This document shows positions 42,156-51,798 of a stretch of 64,000 nucleotides of DNA, in pieces (within the stretch, counting starts at the first letter, position 1; each line of letters opens with the position of its first letter). Position numbers and translations under genes: made by a program. The DNA comes from an uncultured Sphingomonas sp. GTDB lineage: Bacteria > Pseudomonadota > Alphaproteobacteria > Sphingomonadales > Sphingomonadaceae. Where the stretch lies: contig CAMLSA010000002.1 in the NCBI GenBank assembly GCA_946482655.1, positions 19,345 through 83,344 on the forward strand, read 5' to 3'. A model generated the notes under the pieces. The model did no database searches and was not told the origin of the DNA. It saw only the letters and a program-made list of their open reading frames with translations.

Positions 42156-43393
42156 AGCCGACCGGTCCCATTCCCGCCGACTTTGCCTGGCGCGACGGCA
42201 AGCTGCTGATCGGCGGGCGCACGGCGGATGAGTGGATCGAGCTCGCCGGGGATACGCCGCTGTTCGTCTACGACGTGGCGATCGTGCGCGATCGGATTGC
42301 GCGGTTCCGGGCCGCCTTTCCCGGCGTGTCGCTCCATTATGCGGTGAAGGCCAACCCACACCCGCCGCTGGTGAGGGCGATCGCCGCGCTGGTCGACGGC
42401 ATCGACGTCGCCTCGGCTGGCGAGGCCCGGCTGGCGCTCGACTCCGGCATGGACGCCCCGCGCATTTCGTTCGCCGGGCCGGGCAAGCGCGATCGCGAGC
42501 TCGAAATGGCGATCGAGGCGGGCATCACGCTCAACATCGAATCCGCCAACGAGGCCGAGCGGGCGCTCGCGATCGGCCAAGCCAAGGGCCGGATGCCGCG
42601 TCTCGCCCTGCGTATCAATCCCGATTTCGAGCTCAAGGGATCGGGCATGAAAATGGGCGGCGGCGCCAAGCCCTTTGGAGTAGATGCCGAGCAGGCGGCG
42701 CCGATCATCCGCCGCATCGGCGCGGCCGGCGCGGATTTTCGCGGCCTGCACATTTTCGCCGGTTCGCAGGCGCTCGATGCGGGGGCGCTGATCGACGCCC
42801 AGCGCTCCGCGGTGGCGCTTGCCGCGCGGATCAGCGCTGAGGCCGGGACGCCTCCGCCGCGCGTCAACCTCGGCGGAGGTTTCGGCATTCCCTATTTCGC
42901 CGCGGACCACGCGCTCGACGAGAAATCGGTCGGTGCCGCGCTGGCCGGGACGCTCGCCAACCTTCCTCCGATACTCGCGGACGCGGAATTTACAATTGAG
43001 CTCGGCCGGTGGCTGGTGGGCGAGGCGGGAGTTTATCTGACCAGGATCGTCGACCGCAAGATCAGTCACGGCGAGATCTTCCTCGTCGTCGACGGCGGGC
43101 TCCACCACCAACTCGCGGCGAGTGGCAACTTCGGTACGGTGGTGAAACGCAACTATCCGATTTCATTGACGGAATCGCGGGATTCGGGTAGCGTCGAAGA
43201 GGTATCGGTCGTGGGATGCCTATGCACCCCTATCGATCGCCTCGGCGACCATGTCGGCCTGCCTGAGGCAGGGGTGGGAGATGTCATCGTGCTGTTCCTG
43301 GCGGGGGCCTACGGCGCCAGCGCGAGCCCGCAGGCCTTTCTAGGCCACCCGGGCCCCGTCGAATTAACCATAGACGGGACTGAAATCCTGTGA
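42152..43393 (+). CDS. PLP-dependent decarboxylase, exosortase A-associated
   Basis: 413 residues. Alanine-racemase-type barrel with the PLP lysine in LHYAVKANPHP, then ASAGEARLAL, RINPDFELKGSGMKMGGG and GGGFGIPYF, and the C-terminal catalytic CLCTPIDRLG (Cys-x-x-x-Asp). Pattern of TIGR03099, a relative of diaminopimelate/ornithine decarboxylases. With the ligase and ACP it likely makes an amine or acyl-derived donor for the glycan; the substrate is unknown. Confidence 0.9.
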   Translation: MKPTGPIPADFAWRDGKLLIGGRTADEWIELAGDTPLFVYDVAIVRDRIARFRAAFPGVSLHYAVKANPHPPLVRAIAALVDGIDVASAGEARLALDSGMDAPRISFAGPGKRDRELEMAIEAGITLNIESANEAERALAIGQAKGRMPRLALRINPDFELKGSGMKMGGGAKPFGVDAEQAAPIIRRIGAAGADFRGLHIFAGSQALDAGALIDAQRSAVALAARISAEAGTPPPRVNLGGGFGIPYFAADHALDEKSVGAALAGTLANLPPILADAEFTIELGRWLVGEAGVYLTRIVDRKISHGEIFLVVDGGLHHQLAASGNFGTVVKRNYPISLTESRDSGSVEEVSVVGCLCTPIDRLGDHVGLPEAGVGDVIVLFLAGAYGASASPQAFLGHPGPVELTIDGTEIL

Positions 43394-43444
43394 TTCCTAA
43401 GAATCTGTTCATGCCTTATGAGGTATGGGGACGGATTAGCGTTT

Positions 43445-43462
43445 CGGGCATGGGGGTGCCCG
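43445..43462 (+). repeat. Hairpin in the leader of the export operon
   Basis: Arms CGGGCA and TGCCCG around TGGGGG, 33 bases before the export-protein start. It may be a weak attenuator or leader structure. No T-run follows. Confidence 0.35.
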
Positions 43463-43494
43463 GTCTGGGCGTGTAGGCCCTGGAGGAAGTGCAG

Positions 43495-44142
43495 ATGGGG
43501 TTGGGTTCTGCGTTTGAAAAGCTGGCGGTCGCGATCATGCTGGTCAGCGTGATGTTCGCCGCGCCCGCGCACGCCGCCAAGCAGAAGGAGCTGCCCCCCG
43601 CACCGTTCGTTCCATCGGGGGCACAGGCGGGCGAGGATTATACGATCGGGCCGCTCGACGCGCTTACCATCTTCGTGTGGCGCAATCCCGAGCTGGGCGC
43701 GCAGGTCCAGGTCCGGCCCGATGGTCGCATCACCCTGCCGCTGATCAACGACATGGCCGCCGTCGGCAAGACTCCGGCCAAATTGGCCGACGACATCCGC
43801 GACGCGCTGTCCACCTATATCACCGATCCGATCGTCTCGGTGATCGTCAACAATTTCTCCGGCACCTTCGCCCAGCAGATCCGGATCGTCGGCGCGGCCG
43901 AAAAGCCGGCCTCGGTCGCCTATCGTTCGGACATGACGCTGCTCGATGCGATGATCGCGGTGGGTGGCCTGTCCGAGTTCGCGGCGGGCAACCGGGCCAA
44001 GCTGATCCGGTACGATCCGACCACCAAACAACAGCAGGAATTCAAGCTGCGGATCGACAGCCTGCTCAAGCGGGGCGACATCAGGGCCAATGTGAAGTTG
44101 CAGCCGGGCGATGTGATCATCATTCCCGAGAGCGTGTTCTAG
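43495..44142 (+). CDS. Outer-membrane polysaccharide export protein (Wza-like, XrtA type)
   Basis: 215 residues from ATG 43495 (GGAGG 8 bases upstream; GTG 43489 also in frame). Signal peptide ends APAHA|AKQ. A Poly_export domain (GEDYTIGPLDALTIFVWRNP, VRPDGRITLPLINDM) is followed by a SLBB domain (IRIVGAAEKPASVAYRSDMT). There is no lipobox cysteine. It forms the channel for a Wzy-type exopolysaccharide. Pattern of TIGR03027. Likely first gene of the run ending at 54897. Confidence 0.92.
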   Translation: MGLGSAFEKLAVAIMLVSVMFAAPAHAAKQKELPPAPFVPSGAQAGEDYTIGPLDALTIFVWRNPELGAQVQVRPDGRITLPLINDMAAVGKTPAKLADDIRDALSTYITDPIVSVIVNNFSGTFAQQIRIVGAAEKPASVAYRSDMTLLDAMIAVGGLSEFAAGNRAKLIRYDPTTKQQQEFKLRIDSLLKRGDIRANVKLQPGDVIIIPESVF

Positions 44143-44181
44143 AAAGCGGATCGGAACCGATGGGGGTGACGGACTAGGTCG

Positions 44182-45705
44182 ATGGAAGCAATCTACACCG
44201 AGATCAGGATTGCGCTCTACGCCATCTGGCGTATGCGCTGGCTTGCGCTCGCGGTTGCCTGGGGCTTTTGTGTCGTCGGCTGGCTGATGGTGATGCGGGT
44301 GCCCGCCGCCTATGAAAGCAGCGCACGGATTTCGGTGCAGGTGAAATCGCTGCTCGGCGACGGCAGCGAAGGTGACATCCAGAAGGGAATCGATCGCGTC
44401 CGCCAGTCGCTGACGTCTACCGAGATCCTGAAGCGCGTCGTGCGCAGCATTTCCAACGGGGAACGGCCGCTGACCTCGGCCGAAGCGCTGTCGCTGGTCG
44501 GGGCGCTGCGTAGCGGCATCTCGATCACCGCGCAGGGCGAGGATCTCCTCGAGATCAAGACGCGGGTCAGCTTGGCCGGCGTCTCCGAACAGCAGACCGC
44601 GTTCATCGTGCGCAACGTGACGCAGAAGCTGATCGAGATATTCGTTTCGGAAAACATCGTCGGCAGCAAATCGAACAATGAGGAAGCCCTTAAATTTCTC
44701 GACAGCCAGCTGGCCCGGCGCGCGAAGGAGCTTGCCGAGGTGGATCGGCGCCGGGCCATGATCGCGCAGCAGACAATGGGCCAGCTGCCGGGCATCGGCT
44801 CGCTCGATCAGCGGATGGAGTCCGCGCGCAACGAGATGATGAATCTCGAGTCGGGCCTCATGCAGGCGCGCAGCGCGCTCGCCGCGATGAATGGCCAGCT
44901 TGCGGCGACTCCGGCGCAGATCCCGGCGGGCTCGGTCGGCGGTGTAGATTCGATCGACCAGCGGATCGGCACGCTCGAGGTGCAGCTATCCGAGGCGATC
45001 TCGCGGGGCTGGACCGAGAAGCATCCGGACGTCATCGCAATGCGCTCCCAGCTCCGCCAGCTTCGGGCCGAAAAGTCGCGCGGAGGGCCCAGGAACGTCC
45101 CGATGACGCCCAACCCGGTCTATGTTTCGCTCAAATCCATGCAGGCCGAGCGGGAGGGTAACGTGGCCATGCTCCAGGCGCGAAAGGATCAGCTCCAGAG
45201 CGCGGTGACGATGATCGCGCAGCGTCAGCTCGTCGCGCCTGGCCAGCAGATCGACCAGGCCCGCCTTGATCGTGATTATGATGTGCTTAAGGATCAGTAC
45301 AACAAGCTGCTCACCCAGCGTGAGGCCGCCAAGCTGCGCGCCGACGCAAGCGGCAAGACCGATGGTGTTCGCTTTCGCGTGATCGATCAACCTTCATTGC
45401 CCAAGCAGCCGGCAGCGCCCAACCGGACGATGCTGCTGACCGCGGTGCTGATCGCGGGCGTGGTCGTGGGGGCGGGCGTCGGCTTCGCCAAGAGCCAATT
45501 GTCGAACGTCTATACGACGACCCAGCAGCTCGCCAAGGCGAGTGGACTGCCGGTGCTGGGATCGATCTCCGAGGTGATTACCGCCGACGCGCGGGCGGTC
45601 CGCCGCAAGCAGATGATGTGGTTCTCGTCGGCAGCAGCGGGACTTCCGGGCATGTTCATGCTGCTGATGCTGATCGAATTCGTCAAACGTATCATGGTAG
45701 CCTGA
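44182..45705 (+). CDS. Polysaccharide chain-length determinant, XrtA system
   Basis: 507 residues. Wzz N-terminal domain with a membrane helix at ~14-37 (WLALAVAWGFCVVGWLMVM), long coiled coil (~160-390), a second helix near 415-437 (LLTAVLIAGVVVGAGVGFAK) and a third at ~478-500 (AAAGLPGMFMLLMLIEF). Pattern of TIGR03007. It sets polymer length and contacts the tyrosine kinase encoded 4 bases downstream. Confidence 0.92.
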   Translation: MEAIYTEIRIALYAIWRMRWLALAVAWGFCVVGWLMVMRVPAAYESSARISVQVKSLLGDGSEGDIQKGIDRVRQSLTSTEILKRVVRSISNGERPLTSAEALSLVGALRSGISITAQGEDLLEIKTRVSLAGVSEQQTAFIVRNVTQKLIEIFVSENIVGSKSNNEEALKFLDSQLARRAKELAEVDRRRAMIAQQTMGQLPGIGSLDQRMESARNEMMNLESGLMQARSALAAMNGQLAATPAQIPAGSVGGVDSIDQRIGTLEVQLSEAISRGWTEKHPDVIAMRSQLRQLRAEKSRGGPRNVPMTPNPVYVSLKSMQAEREGNVAMLQARKDQLQSAVTMIAQRQLVAPGQQIDQARLDRDYDVLKDQYNKLLTQREAAKLRADASGKTDGVRFRVIDQPSLPKQPAAPNRTMLLTAVLIAGVVVGAGVGFAKSQLSNVYTTTQQLAKASGLPVLGSISEVITADARAVRRKQMMWFSSAAAGLPGMFMLLMLIEFVKRIMVA

Positions 45706-45709
45706 GCGG

Positions 45710-46819
45710 ATGGACGACCGCGACGATACCGAGAAGCCGCGCAGGCGGCGCAAACCCAAGGCCTCGCTGATAGAGCGGGCCGGGTCGGTCTATGATTTCG
45801 AAGCGGTATTGCGCGCCCGCGTGATCATGCCGGACAGCGGGCCGGCGCAAGGCCAGCTGATCGATGCTCCGCTGATCCCGGCGGCGCCCGAACCATTGCC
45901 CTATGAAGCGGCCTTTTCGGCGGGCGACGTCACGACCATCGCGGCTCCGCCCGCGCCAGGGCAGCCGCCCATGCCTTCACGATCGCAGCCGGCGCCGACG
46001 GCGGCGGGCGAGAGGGATGTCGTGCCACCCCCCGACGCGTCCTCCGCCGCCAAAAAAGAGCAGGGCGCCCTGCCGGCTCGGGACATCGCCTATCGAACGG
46101 CCAAGGTGAACCGGGCCGACCTGATCGATCAGGGCTTCGTCATGCCCGATGCGGCGATCACCGCGCTCGCCGAAGAGTTCCGCATCGTCAAGCGCACCCT
46201 GCTGCTCAACGCGATCGGGCCGACCGCGCTTCCCAACGGCCGGCGCATCCTGATCTGTTCGGCGCAAGCCAACGAGGGCAAGACGTTCTGCGCGGTCAAT
46301 CTGGCGCTGTCGATGGCCAATGAACGCGACATCGAAGTGCTTCTGATCGACGGCGATTTCGCAAAGCCGACGGTGCTGTCGACGCTCGGTATCGACGGGC
46401 CCGTCGGCCTGATGGATGCGCTCGCGGATCCGGATATCGACGTCGAGACGCTGGTGATCAAGACCGACGTGGGTAACCTCTCGGTGCTGCCGTCCGGCAA
46501 ATACACCAATGAGGCGACCGAGCTGATCGCCGCCGACCGGACCCGCCTGATCATCGAGCGGCTCTCGTCGAAGCCCAATCGCATCATCCTGTTCGACAGC
46601 CCGCCGGCGCTGGCGGCGTCGCCCGCCTCGGTACTGGCCTACCATGTCGGCCAGGTGCTGCTGGTCGTTCGTGCCGACAAGACCGCTGAGGCCGAATTGC
46701 GTGATGCGGTGCTGCTGCTCGGCGGCTGCGAGGAAATTCAGCTCCTGCTCAACGGCGCGCGCTTCGCTCCCAACGCGCGCCGTTTCGGCAGCTATTATGG
46801 TTACGAAGCGCCGCGATGA
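45710..46819 (+). CDS. Tyrosine autokinase, XrtA-associated (CpsD/CapB type)
   Basis: 369 residues. Variable N-terminal ~130 residues, then Walker A QANEGKTFCAVNLA (Ala where Pro is common before the EGK), Walker A' VLLIDGDFAKP and Walker B RIILFDSPPAL. The C-terminus RRFGSYYGYEAPR carries a tyrosine cluster for autophosphorylation. Cytoplasmic BY-kinase of the TIGR03018 pattern, controlling polymer length with the chain-length protein. ATGA overlap with the next gene. Confidence 0.9.
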   Translation: MDDRDDTEKPRRRRKPKASLIERAGSVYDFEAVLRARVIMPDSGPAQGQLIDAPLIPAAPEPLPYEAAFSAGDVTTIAAPPAPGQPPMPSRSQPAPTAAGERDVVPPPDASSAAKKEQGALPARDIAYRTAKVNRADLIDQGFVMPDAAITALAEEFRIVKRTLLLNAIGPTALPNGRRILICSAQANEGKTFCAVNLALSMANERDIEVLLIDGDFAKPTVLSTLGIDGPVGLMDALADPDIDVETLVIKTDVGNLSVLPSGKYTNEATELIAADRTRLIIERLSSKPNRIILFDSPPALAASPASVLAYHVGQVLLVVRADKTAEAELRDAVLLLGGCEEIQLLLNGARFAPNARRFGSYYGYEAPR

Positions 46820-48420
46820 GCAGTGCCATATCGCGAGCGGTGGTGGCCCTCCTCGCCGGGAGCGGCCTGTGCGGGACGGCGCACGCGGATCGCCCGGTGT
46901 TCGGCGCGGGCATCAATGCCGAACAGGTCGCGGATCTGCAATTCAGCGGCGCCGGTGAGAACGTCACTTACACCGAGGTATCGGGCAACGTCCTCGCGCA
47001 GATCAACAACCGCCGGATCACCGTCACGGGAATCTACCGCCTGTCCTACCGGCTTCCCGAACTGGGCGATCTCGACAAGTCGTTCAACCAGGATGGCGTC
47101 ATGCGCGCGCAGGCCAAGCTGATCGACGAATGGGTGACGCTCGACGGCGGTGTCCTCGTCACGCGCAGCCGCGTCGATGCGGGCGGAGCCGCGCCTCAGA
47201 TCAATTCGGCCAACGCCAAGAACCTGACCCAGACCTATTCGGCTTTCATCCAGCCGACGCTCGCCCACAAATTCGGTGATCTCGGGTTCGCCGCCACCTA
47301 TCGCTACGGCTATACCAAGAACGAAGGGCGGGAGACGGGCCTCGCCACCAGCCCGCTCAGCAACCGCTTCGATGAATCGAAGGTCCAGCAGGCGACCGCG
47401 AGCGTCGCGATGCAGCAAAGCTCCCTGCCGTTCGACTGGACCGCGAGTGTGGAATATGCGCGCGAGAACGTGAGCAATCTCGCGGAGCATACCCGTTCGT
47501 TCAATGCGGTCGGCGAGATCGTCGTGCCGGTCGGCCGCAGCTTCGCGGTGGTGACCAGCGGCGGCTATGAACGCATCAGGATTTCCGAACGCGCAGCGTT
47601 GGCCGATCCGTCGATCGGAATCCCGGTGCGCGATTCAAAAGGCCGGTTCCTTGTCGACCCGGCGAGCCCCCGAACGATCACCTATGACATGAGCGGCCTC
47701 ATCACCGACGGGGGTGTCATCTGGAAGCCGGGCCGCCGGACGCGCCTGGAAGCGCGGGCCGGCTATCGCTATGGCGGCCTCAGCGTGACCGGGCTTTTCG
47801 AGATGAAGCCGAGCCAGAGATCGGGGCTGACGCTGGCGGTCACCGACCGCATCCAAAGCTTCGGGCAGGGCCTGTCCGGCGGATTGGCCGCGTCGCCGGC
47901 CAATCTCGATCTCGGCCAATCCTCCAATCCGGACAGCGCGGTTCAGAACTGTCTGTTCGGCAAGGGCGCGGGCACCGGCCAATGTATCGGCGGGTCCGTA
48001 GGGCAGGCTTCGGCGAGCAGCTATCGTGAGCGGGCGGGAAACATCATGTTCAGTCATCAGATGCGCCGCTGGAACTTCACTGCCTCTGCGGGCTATTCGC
48101 GGCGTACCTATATCGACACTCCGGGCACATTGTTCTCGCTCGACGGAGTAGTCGACCAGATCTATTTCAGCGAGCTGTCGATGTCCGGCGTGCTCACGCG
48201 CAAATCCGGCCTCTCCTTTTCTTTCAGAGGCAATTTGTTTAAGAACGGACAGATCGGAGCGCCCGATGCGAAGTCCGGATCGTTCGCTACCAATTACTAT
48301 CGAAGCTTCGGGCGTGGTATCAGGATGCAGGCGAATTTTGCGGTGGAAGCCTCCAAGCAGGATGGGATCACGGCCGATGTCTCGGGGCGCGCGCAGCTTG
48401 GCCTGCAATATCAGTTCTGA
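46816..48420 (+). CDS. Outer-membrane beta-barrel protein, XrtA-associated
   Basis: 534 residues. Signal peptide ending GTAHA|DRP. The rest is rich in alternating polar/apolar strands (FAATYRYGYTKNEG, LEARAGYRYGGLSV) and ends in the aromatic RAQLGLQYQF typical of outer-membrane barrels. Pattern of TIGR03016. Its job in export is not established; perhaps an auxiliary barrel for polymer exit. Two cysteines (NCLFGKGAGTGQC) may form a loop. Confidence 0.85.
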   Translation: MSSAISRAVVALLAGSGLCGTAHADRPVFGAGINAEQVADLQFSGAGENVTYTEVSGNVLAQINNRRITVTGIYRLSYRLPELGDLDKSFNQDGVMRAQAKLIDEWVTLDGGVLVTRSRVDAGGAAPQINSANAKNLTQTYSAFIQPTLAHKFGDLGFAATYRYGYTKNEGRETGLATSPLSNRFDESKVQQATASVAMQQSSLPFDWTASVEYARENVSNLAEHTRSFNAVGEIVVPVGRSFAVVTSGGYERIRISERAALADPSIGIPVRDSKGRFLVDPASPRTITYDMSGLITDGGVIWKPGRRTRLEARAGYRYGGLSVTGLFEMKPSQRSGLTLAVTDRIQSFGQGLSGGLAASPANLDLGQSSNPDSAVQNCLFGKGAGTGQCIGGSVGQASASSYRERAGNIMFSHQMRRWNFTASAGYSRRTYIDTPGTLFSLDGVVDQIYFSELSMSGVLTRKSGLSFSFRGNLFKNGQIGAPDAKSGSFATNYYRSFGRGIRMQANFAVEASKQDGITADVSGRAQLGLQYQF

Positions 48421-48458
48421 CATGCCGGGCCGCGTTCCATCCGGGGGGGAGAGTCGTT

Positions 48459-49892
48459 TTGGACCATGATCCCTATGGGCTGAGCGACCGGCCCTTCCAG
48501 CTCACGCCCGATCCACGCTTCTACTTCGAGAGCGCGACGCATCGCAAGGCGATGACCTATCTGGGCTATGGGCTGGCGCAGGGAGAGGGCTTCATCGTCG
48601 TCACTGGCGAAGTCGGCACCGGCAAGACCATGCTGGCCGGCCGCCTGATGGCGACGATCGACAAGGCACGGCTCACCGCGATCAATCTGGTGTCCACCCA
48701 ACTCGAGGGCGAGGACATATTGCGGATCGTTGCGCTGGCGCTCGGCGTTGCGACCGACGTCGCCGCCAAGGGCCAGCTGCTGGCTCGGATCGAGCGCTTC
48801 CTTCATGAGCAGGCGCGCGGCGGCAAGCGCACCCTGCTGATCGTCGACGAGGCACAGAACCTGCCGATATCGGCGCTCGAAGAGTTGCGCATGTTGTCGA
48901 ATTTCCAGTTCGGCGGACAGGCGCTGCTCCAGATATTCCTGCTCGGCCAGCCCGAATTCCGTGATGCGCTCGCCCAGCCGCGGTTCGAGCAGCTCCGCCA
49001 GCGTGTCATCGCCACTCATCATCTGACCGCGATGAATGCGGACGAAGCCGCGCCCTACATCATGCATCGGCTCGCCTGCGCGGGCTGGAAGGGCACGCCC
49101 CGCTTCACCCAGAGCGCCTATGACGCGTTCCACCGGTTGTCGGGCGGCATTCCACGCCGGCTCAACATGCTCGCCGGCCGAGTGATGCTCCAGGGGGCGA
49201 TCGAACGGCTGACCGATATCGACGGCGAGGTGGTCGAGGATGTCGCCGCCGACCTGGCGAGCGAGAGCATCCTGCCGGCAGCCGGGCCGCAGCCGATGGC
49301 GCATGCCATGCCGCACAATCAATATGACCAGACCGCGGCTCAGATCGCCGCCCCCCAGCCCCCGAGTCCGGCGCCTGCGCCGCGTGCGCCATCCGGGCCG
49401 CCCTCCTATGACAGCTATGCGCCGATGGATGATGACGAGCCGCCGGCGTCGGACGCGACCCGATTCTACTCGCCCTTGCCCAGCGACGTTCGGCCCCCCA
49501 CGATCGAACAGCCGCCGCGCTACGATGATACCCCACCGGCCGCCGTCCCGCCGCTGACGCCTCCCATCCCGACCACACGTCCGCCGCTGCGTGCAGTGGA
49601 TATGACGCCGGCGCCGAACTACGCGCCCGAACCAGTGCGGCCGGTGTCCCGGGCACCTATCGGACAGGCGCCGCGCGAACCCGAAGCTCCGGTCGCCACG
49701 CCGCCGTCTCCGGCACACGCCACCGGAGGCGCCATCGACTATGCGGCGCGCAATGCCGAACTGGAGGCGCGGCTTGCCGAGCAGGAAGCCATGTTGCGCC
49801 GGACCCTGGCGCTCCTCGTCGAGCTGGTGGAGACCGATCCGCCCGCGCCCGAGGACCCGCAGGGCAACGGCGGCAACCAGGATGCGGCCTGA
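48459..49892 (+). CDS. AAA ATPase, XrtA-associated (ExeA-like)
   Basis: 477 residues. TTG start at 48459 preceded by a GGAGAG ribosome-binding site; the first residues (YGLSDRPFQLTPDPRFYF) are the expected family start. Walker A GEVGTGKTML, Walker B TLLIVDEAQNL, followed by a helical sensor part. The last ~190 residues are proline-rich, then a short C-terminal coiled coil (LEARLAEQEAMLRRTLAL). Pattern of TIGR03015. Cytoplasmic; role in coordinating polymer export unknown. Confidence 0.88.
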   Translation: MDHDPYGLSDRPFQLTPDPRFYFESATHRKAMTYLGYGLAQGEGFIVVTGEVGTGKTMLAGRLMATIDKARLTAINLVSTQLEGEDILRIVALALGVATDVAAKGQLLARIERFLHEQARGGKRTLLIVDEAQNLPISALEELRMLSNFQFGGQALLQIFLLGQPEFRDALAQPRFEQLRQRVIATHHLTAMNADEAAPYIMHRLACAGWKGTPRFTQSAYDAFHRLSGGIPRRLNMLAGRVMLQGAIERLTDIDGEVVEDVAADLASESILPAAGPQPMAHAMPHNQYDQTAAQIAAPQPPSPAPAPRAPSGPPSYDSYAPMDDDEPPASDATRFYSPLPSDVRPPTIEQPPRYDDTPPAAVPPLTPPIPTTRPPLRAVDMTPAPNYAPEPVRPVSRAPIGQAPREPEAPVATPPSPAHATGGAIDYAARNAELEARLAEQEAMLRRTLALLVELVETDPPAPEDPQGNGGNQDAA

Positions 49893-50745
49893 CCGGCCCA
49901 TGGTGGTCAACGGCCTGTCGGTCGACATCGAGGACTGGTTTCAGGTCGGCGCGTTCGAACGGACCATCCGCCGCGAGGACTGGGACACGCTGCTCCCGCG
50001 CGTCGAGCGCAACAGCGACGCAGTGATCGATCTGTTCGAGCGCGCGGGGGCGAGGGCGACCTTCTTCACCCTCGGCTGGGTCGCCGAACGCTATCCGAAG
50101 CTGGTCCGCCGGATCGTCGATGCCGGGCATGAGCTCGCCAGCCATGGCTGGGATCATGTCCGCGTCTTCACCATGAGCCCCCACCAGTTTCGTGACGATC
50201 TCCGCCGAACCCGCTCGCTGCTCGAGGATTTGGGCGGGCAGAAGGTCACCGGCTACCGCGCGCCGAGCTTTTCGATCGATCAGCGCACGCCCTGGGCGCA
50301 CCGGATATTGGCGGAAGAAGGCTATGCCTATTCGTCGAGTGTCGCCCCCGTGATTCATGACCATTATGGCTGGCCCGAGGCGCCGCGCTTCGCCTTCCAT
50401 CCGGTCGACGGCAACGCCCTGATCGAGCTGCCGGTGACCACCGCGCGGTTGTGCGGCCGTGTCGTCGCGGCCGGCGGGGGAGGCTTCTTCCGGCTCCTTC
50501 CCTATGCCTTCTCGCGCTGGGCTATTCGGCAGGTCAATGCCGAGCAGCGCCCCGCCATCTTCTATTTCCACCCTTGGGAGATCGACCCCGACCAGCCGCG
50601 CGTCATGGATGCGCCGTTCAGATCGAAACTGCGGCATTATGCGCGCCTCGGGGCCATGGAGAGCAAGCTCGAGCGGGTGATCCGGGAGTTCAGCTGGGGA
50701 CGGGTCGATGCGGTCGCCGCCGCTGAAGCCGCCAAGGCCCTCTGA
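49882..50745 (+). CDS. Polysaccharide deacetylase, XrtA-associated
   Basis: 287 residues from ATG 49882, overlapping the ATPase end by 11 bases; ATG 49900 is an alternative. NodB-fold motifs: LSVDIEDWFQV (catalytic Asp, metal Asp), LASHGWDHVRV (H-x3-H type metal site), TGYRAPSFSID and the closing FYFHPWEID. Pattern of TIGR03006. It removes acetyl groups from the glycan or a precursor. No signal peptide, so cytoplasmic action is suggested. Confidence 0.9.
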   Translation: MRPDRPMVVNGLSVDIEDWFQVGAFERTIRREDWDTLLPRVERNSDAVIDLFERAGARATFFTLGWVAERYPKLVRRIVDAGHELASHGWDHVRVFTMSPHQFRDDLRRTRSLLEDLGGQKVTGYRAPSFSIDQRTPWAHRILAEEGYAYSSSVAPVIHDHYGWPEAPRFAFHPVDGNALIELPVTTARLCGRVVAAGGGGFFRLLPYAFSRWAIRQVNAEQRPAIFYFHPWEIDPDQPRVMDAPFRSKLRHYARLGAMESKLERVIREFSWGRVDAVAAAEAAKAL

Positions 50746-50748
50746 ACC

Positions 50749-51798
50749 ATGCTCTCGATCCGCCGCGCCGATCTGCACGATGACGCGCATGCGCGGGCGA
50801 TCGACGCCTATGTGAACAAGCATGAAGCGGGCAGCGCCTTCCACCGTCCCGCCTGGAGTCGTGCGGTCGAGCGCGGCTGCGGGCAGACCGCGCATTATCT
50901 CGTCGCCGGCAGCGCTGGTGCCGTCGCGGGCGTGCTGCCACTGACGGAGGTGCATTCGCCGCTGTTCGGCCGCGCGCTCGTCTCGGTGGGCTTCGCCGTC
51001 GGTGGCGGGGCGATCGGTGATGATCAGGAGATCGTCGAAGCGCTGGCCGACGCCGCCTGGAACCTCGCCGAACGGCTGAGCTGTCCGTCGCTCGAGTTGC
51101 GCGGCGGAGCGCTGCCGTCCGGGGCGGCCTGGCATGTCGAGAGCGGCACCTATGCGGGCTTCGCCCGGCCGCTCGCGGCCGATGACGAGGCTGAGCTGCA
51201 GGCGATCCCGCGCAAGCAGCGCGCCGAGGTGCGGCGTTCGCAGGGCTTCGATCTGACGGTAAGCACGGGCGCGGCCGAGCGGAACCGAGCCGATCATTAT
51301 GCGGTCTATGCGGAAAGCGTCCGCAATCTGGGTACGCCCGTCTTCCCTCGCGCACTGTTCGATGCCGTGCTCGATCACTATGACGGAGATGCCGACATCT
51401 TGACCGTCAGCCGCGATGGGCAGCCGTTGTCGAGTGTACTCAGCCTCTACCACAAAGGGGTGGTGATGCCCTATTGGGGCGGCGGCACAGGCGCGGCACG
51501 GACGTGGCGCGCCAATGACATGATGTACTATGCGCTAATGCTCCACGCCCGCAGGCGCGGCTGCACCATATTCGATTTCGGGCGCTCGAAACTCGGCACG
51601 GGAGCCTTCGCCTTCAAGAGGAACTGGGGGTTCGCGCCCCAGCCGCTATCCTATGCCGTCCGCGCCGCCGACGGACAGGAGCCACGCCAGATCAACCCCG
51701 CGAGCCCACGCTATCGGCTCCAGGTCGCGCTGTGGCGGAAATTGCCGCTCGGCATCGCCAACCGCCTCGGTCCCTGGATCGCCCGAGGGCTCGGCTGA
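50749..51798 (+). CDS. FemAB-like aminoacyl/acyl transferase, XrtA-associated
   Basis: 349 residues. GNAT-like double fold: HYLVAGSAGAVAGVLPLTEV, LQAIPRKQRAEVRRSQGFDL and the MPYWGGGTGAARTWRANDMM to FDFGRSKLGTGAFAFKRNWG stretch typical of TIGR03019. Related FemAB proteins add amino acids to peptidoglycan; here an amino acid or acyl group might be added to the glycan. One-base overlap (TGATG) with the next gene. Confidence 0.87.
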   Translation: MLSIRRADLHDDAHARAIDAYVNKHEAGSAFHRPAWSRAVERGCGQTAHYLVAGSAGAVAGVLPLTEVHSPLFGRALVSVGFAVGGGAIGDDQEIVEALADAAWNLAERLSCPSLELRGGALPSGAAWHVESGTYAGFARPLAADDEAELQAIPRKQRAEVRRSQGFDLTVSTGAAERNRADHYAVYAESVRNLGTPVFPRALFDAVLDHYDGDADILTVSRDGQPLSSVLSLYHKGVVMPYWGGGTGAARTWRANDMMYYALMLHARRRGCTIFDFGRSKLGTGAFAFKRNWGFAPQPLSYAVRAADGQEPRQINPASPRYRLQVALWRKLPLGIANRLGPWIARGLG

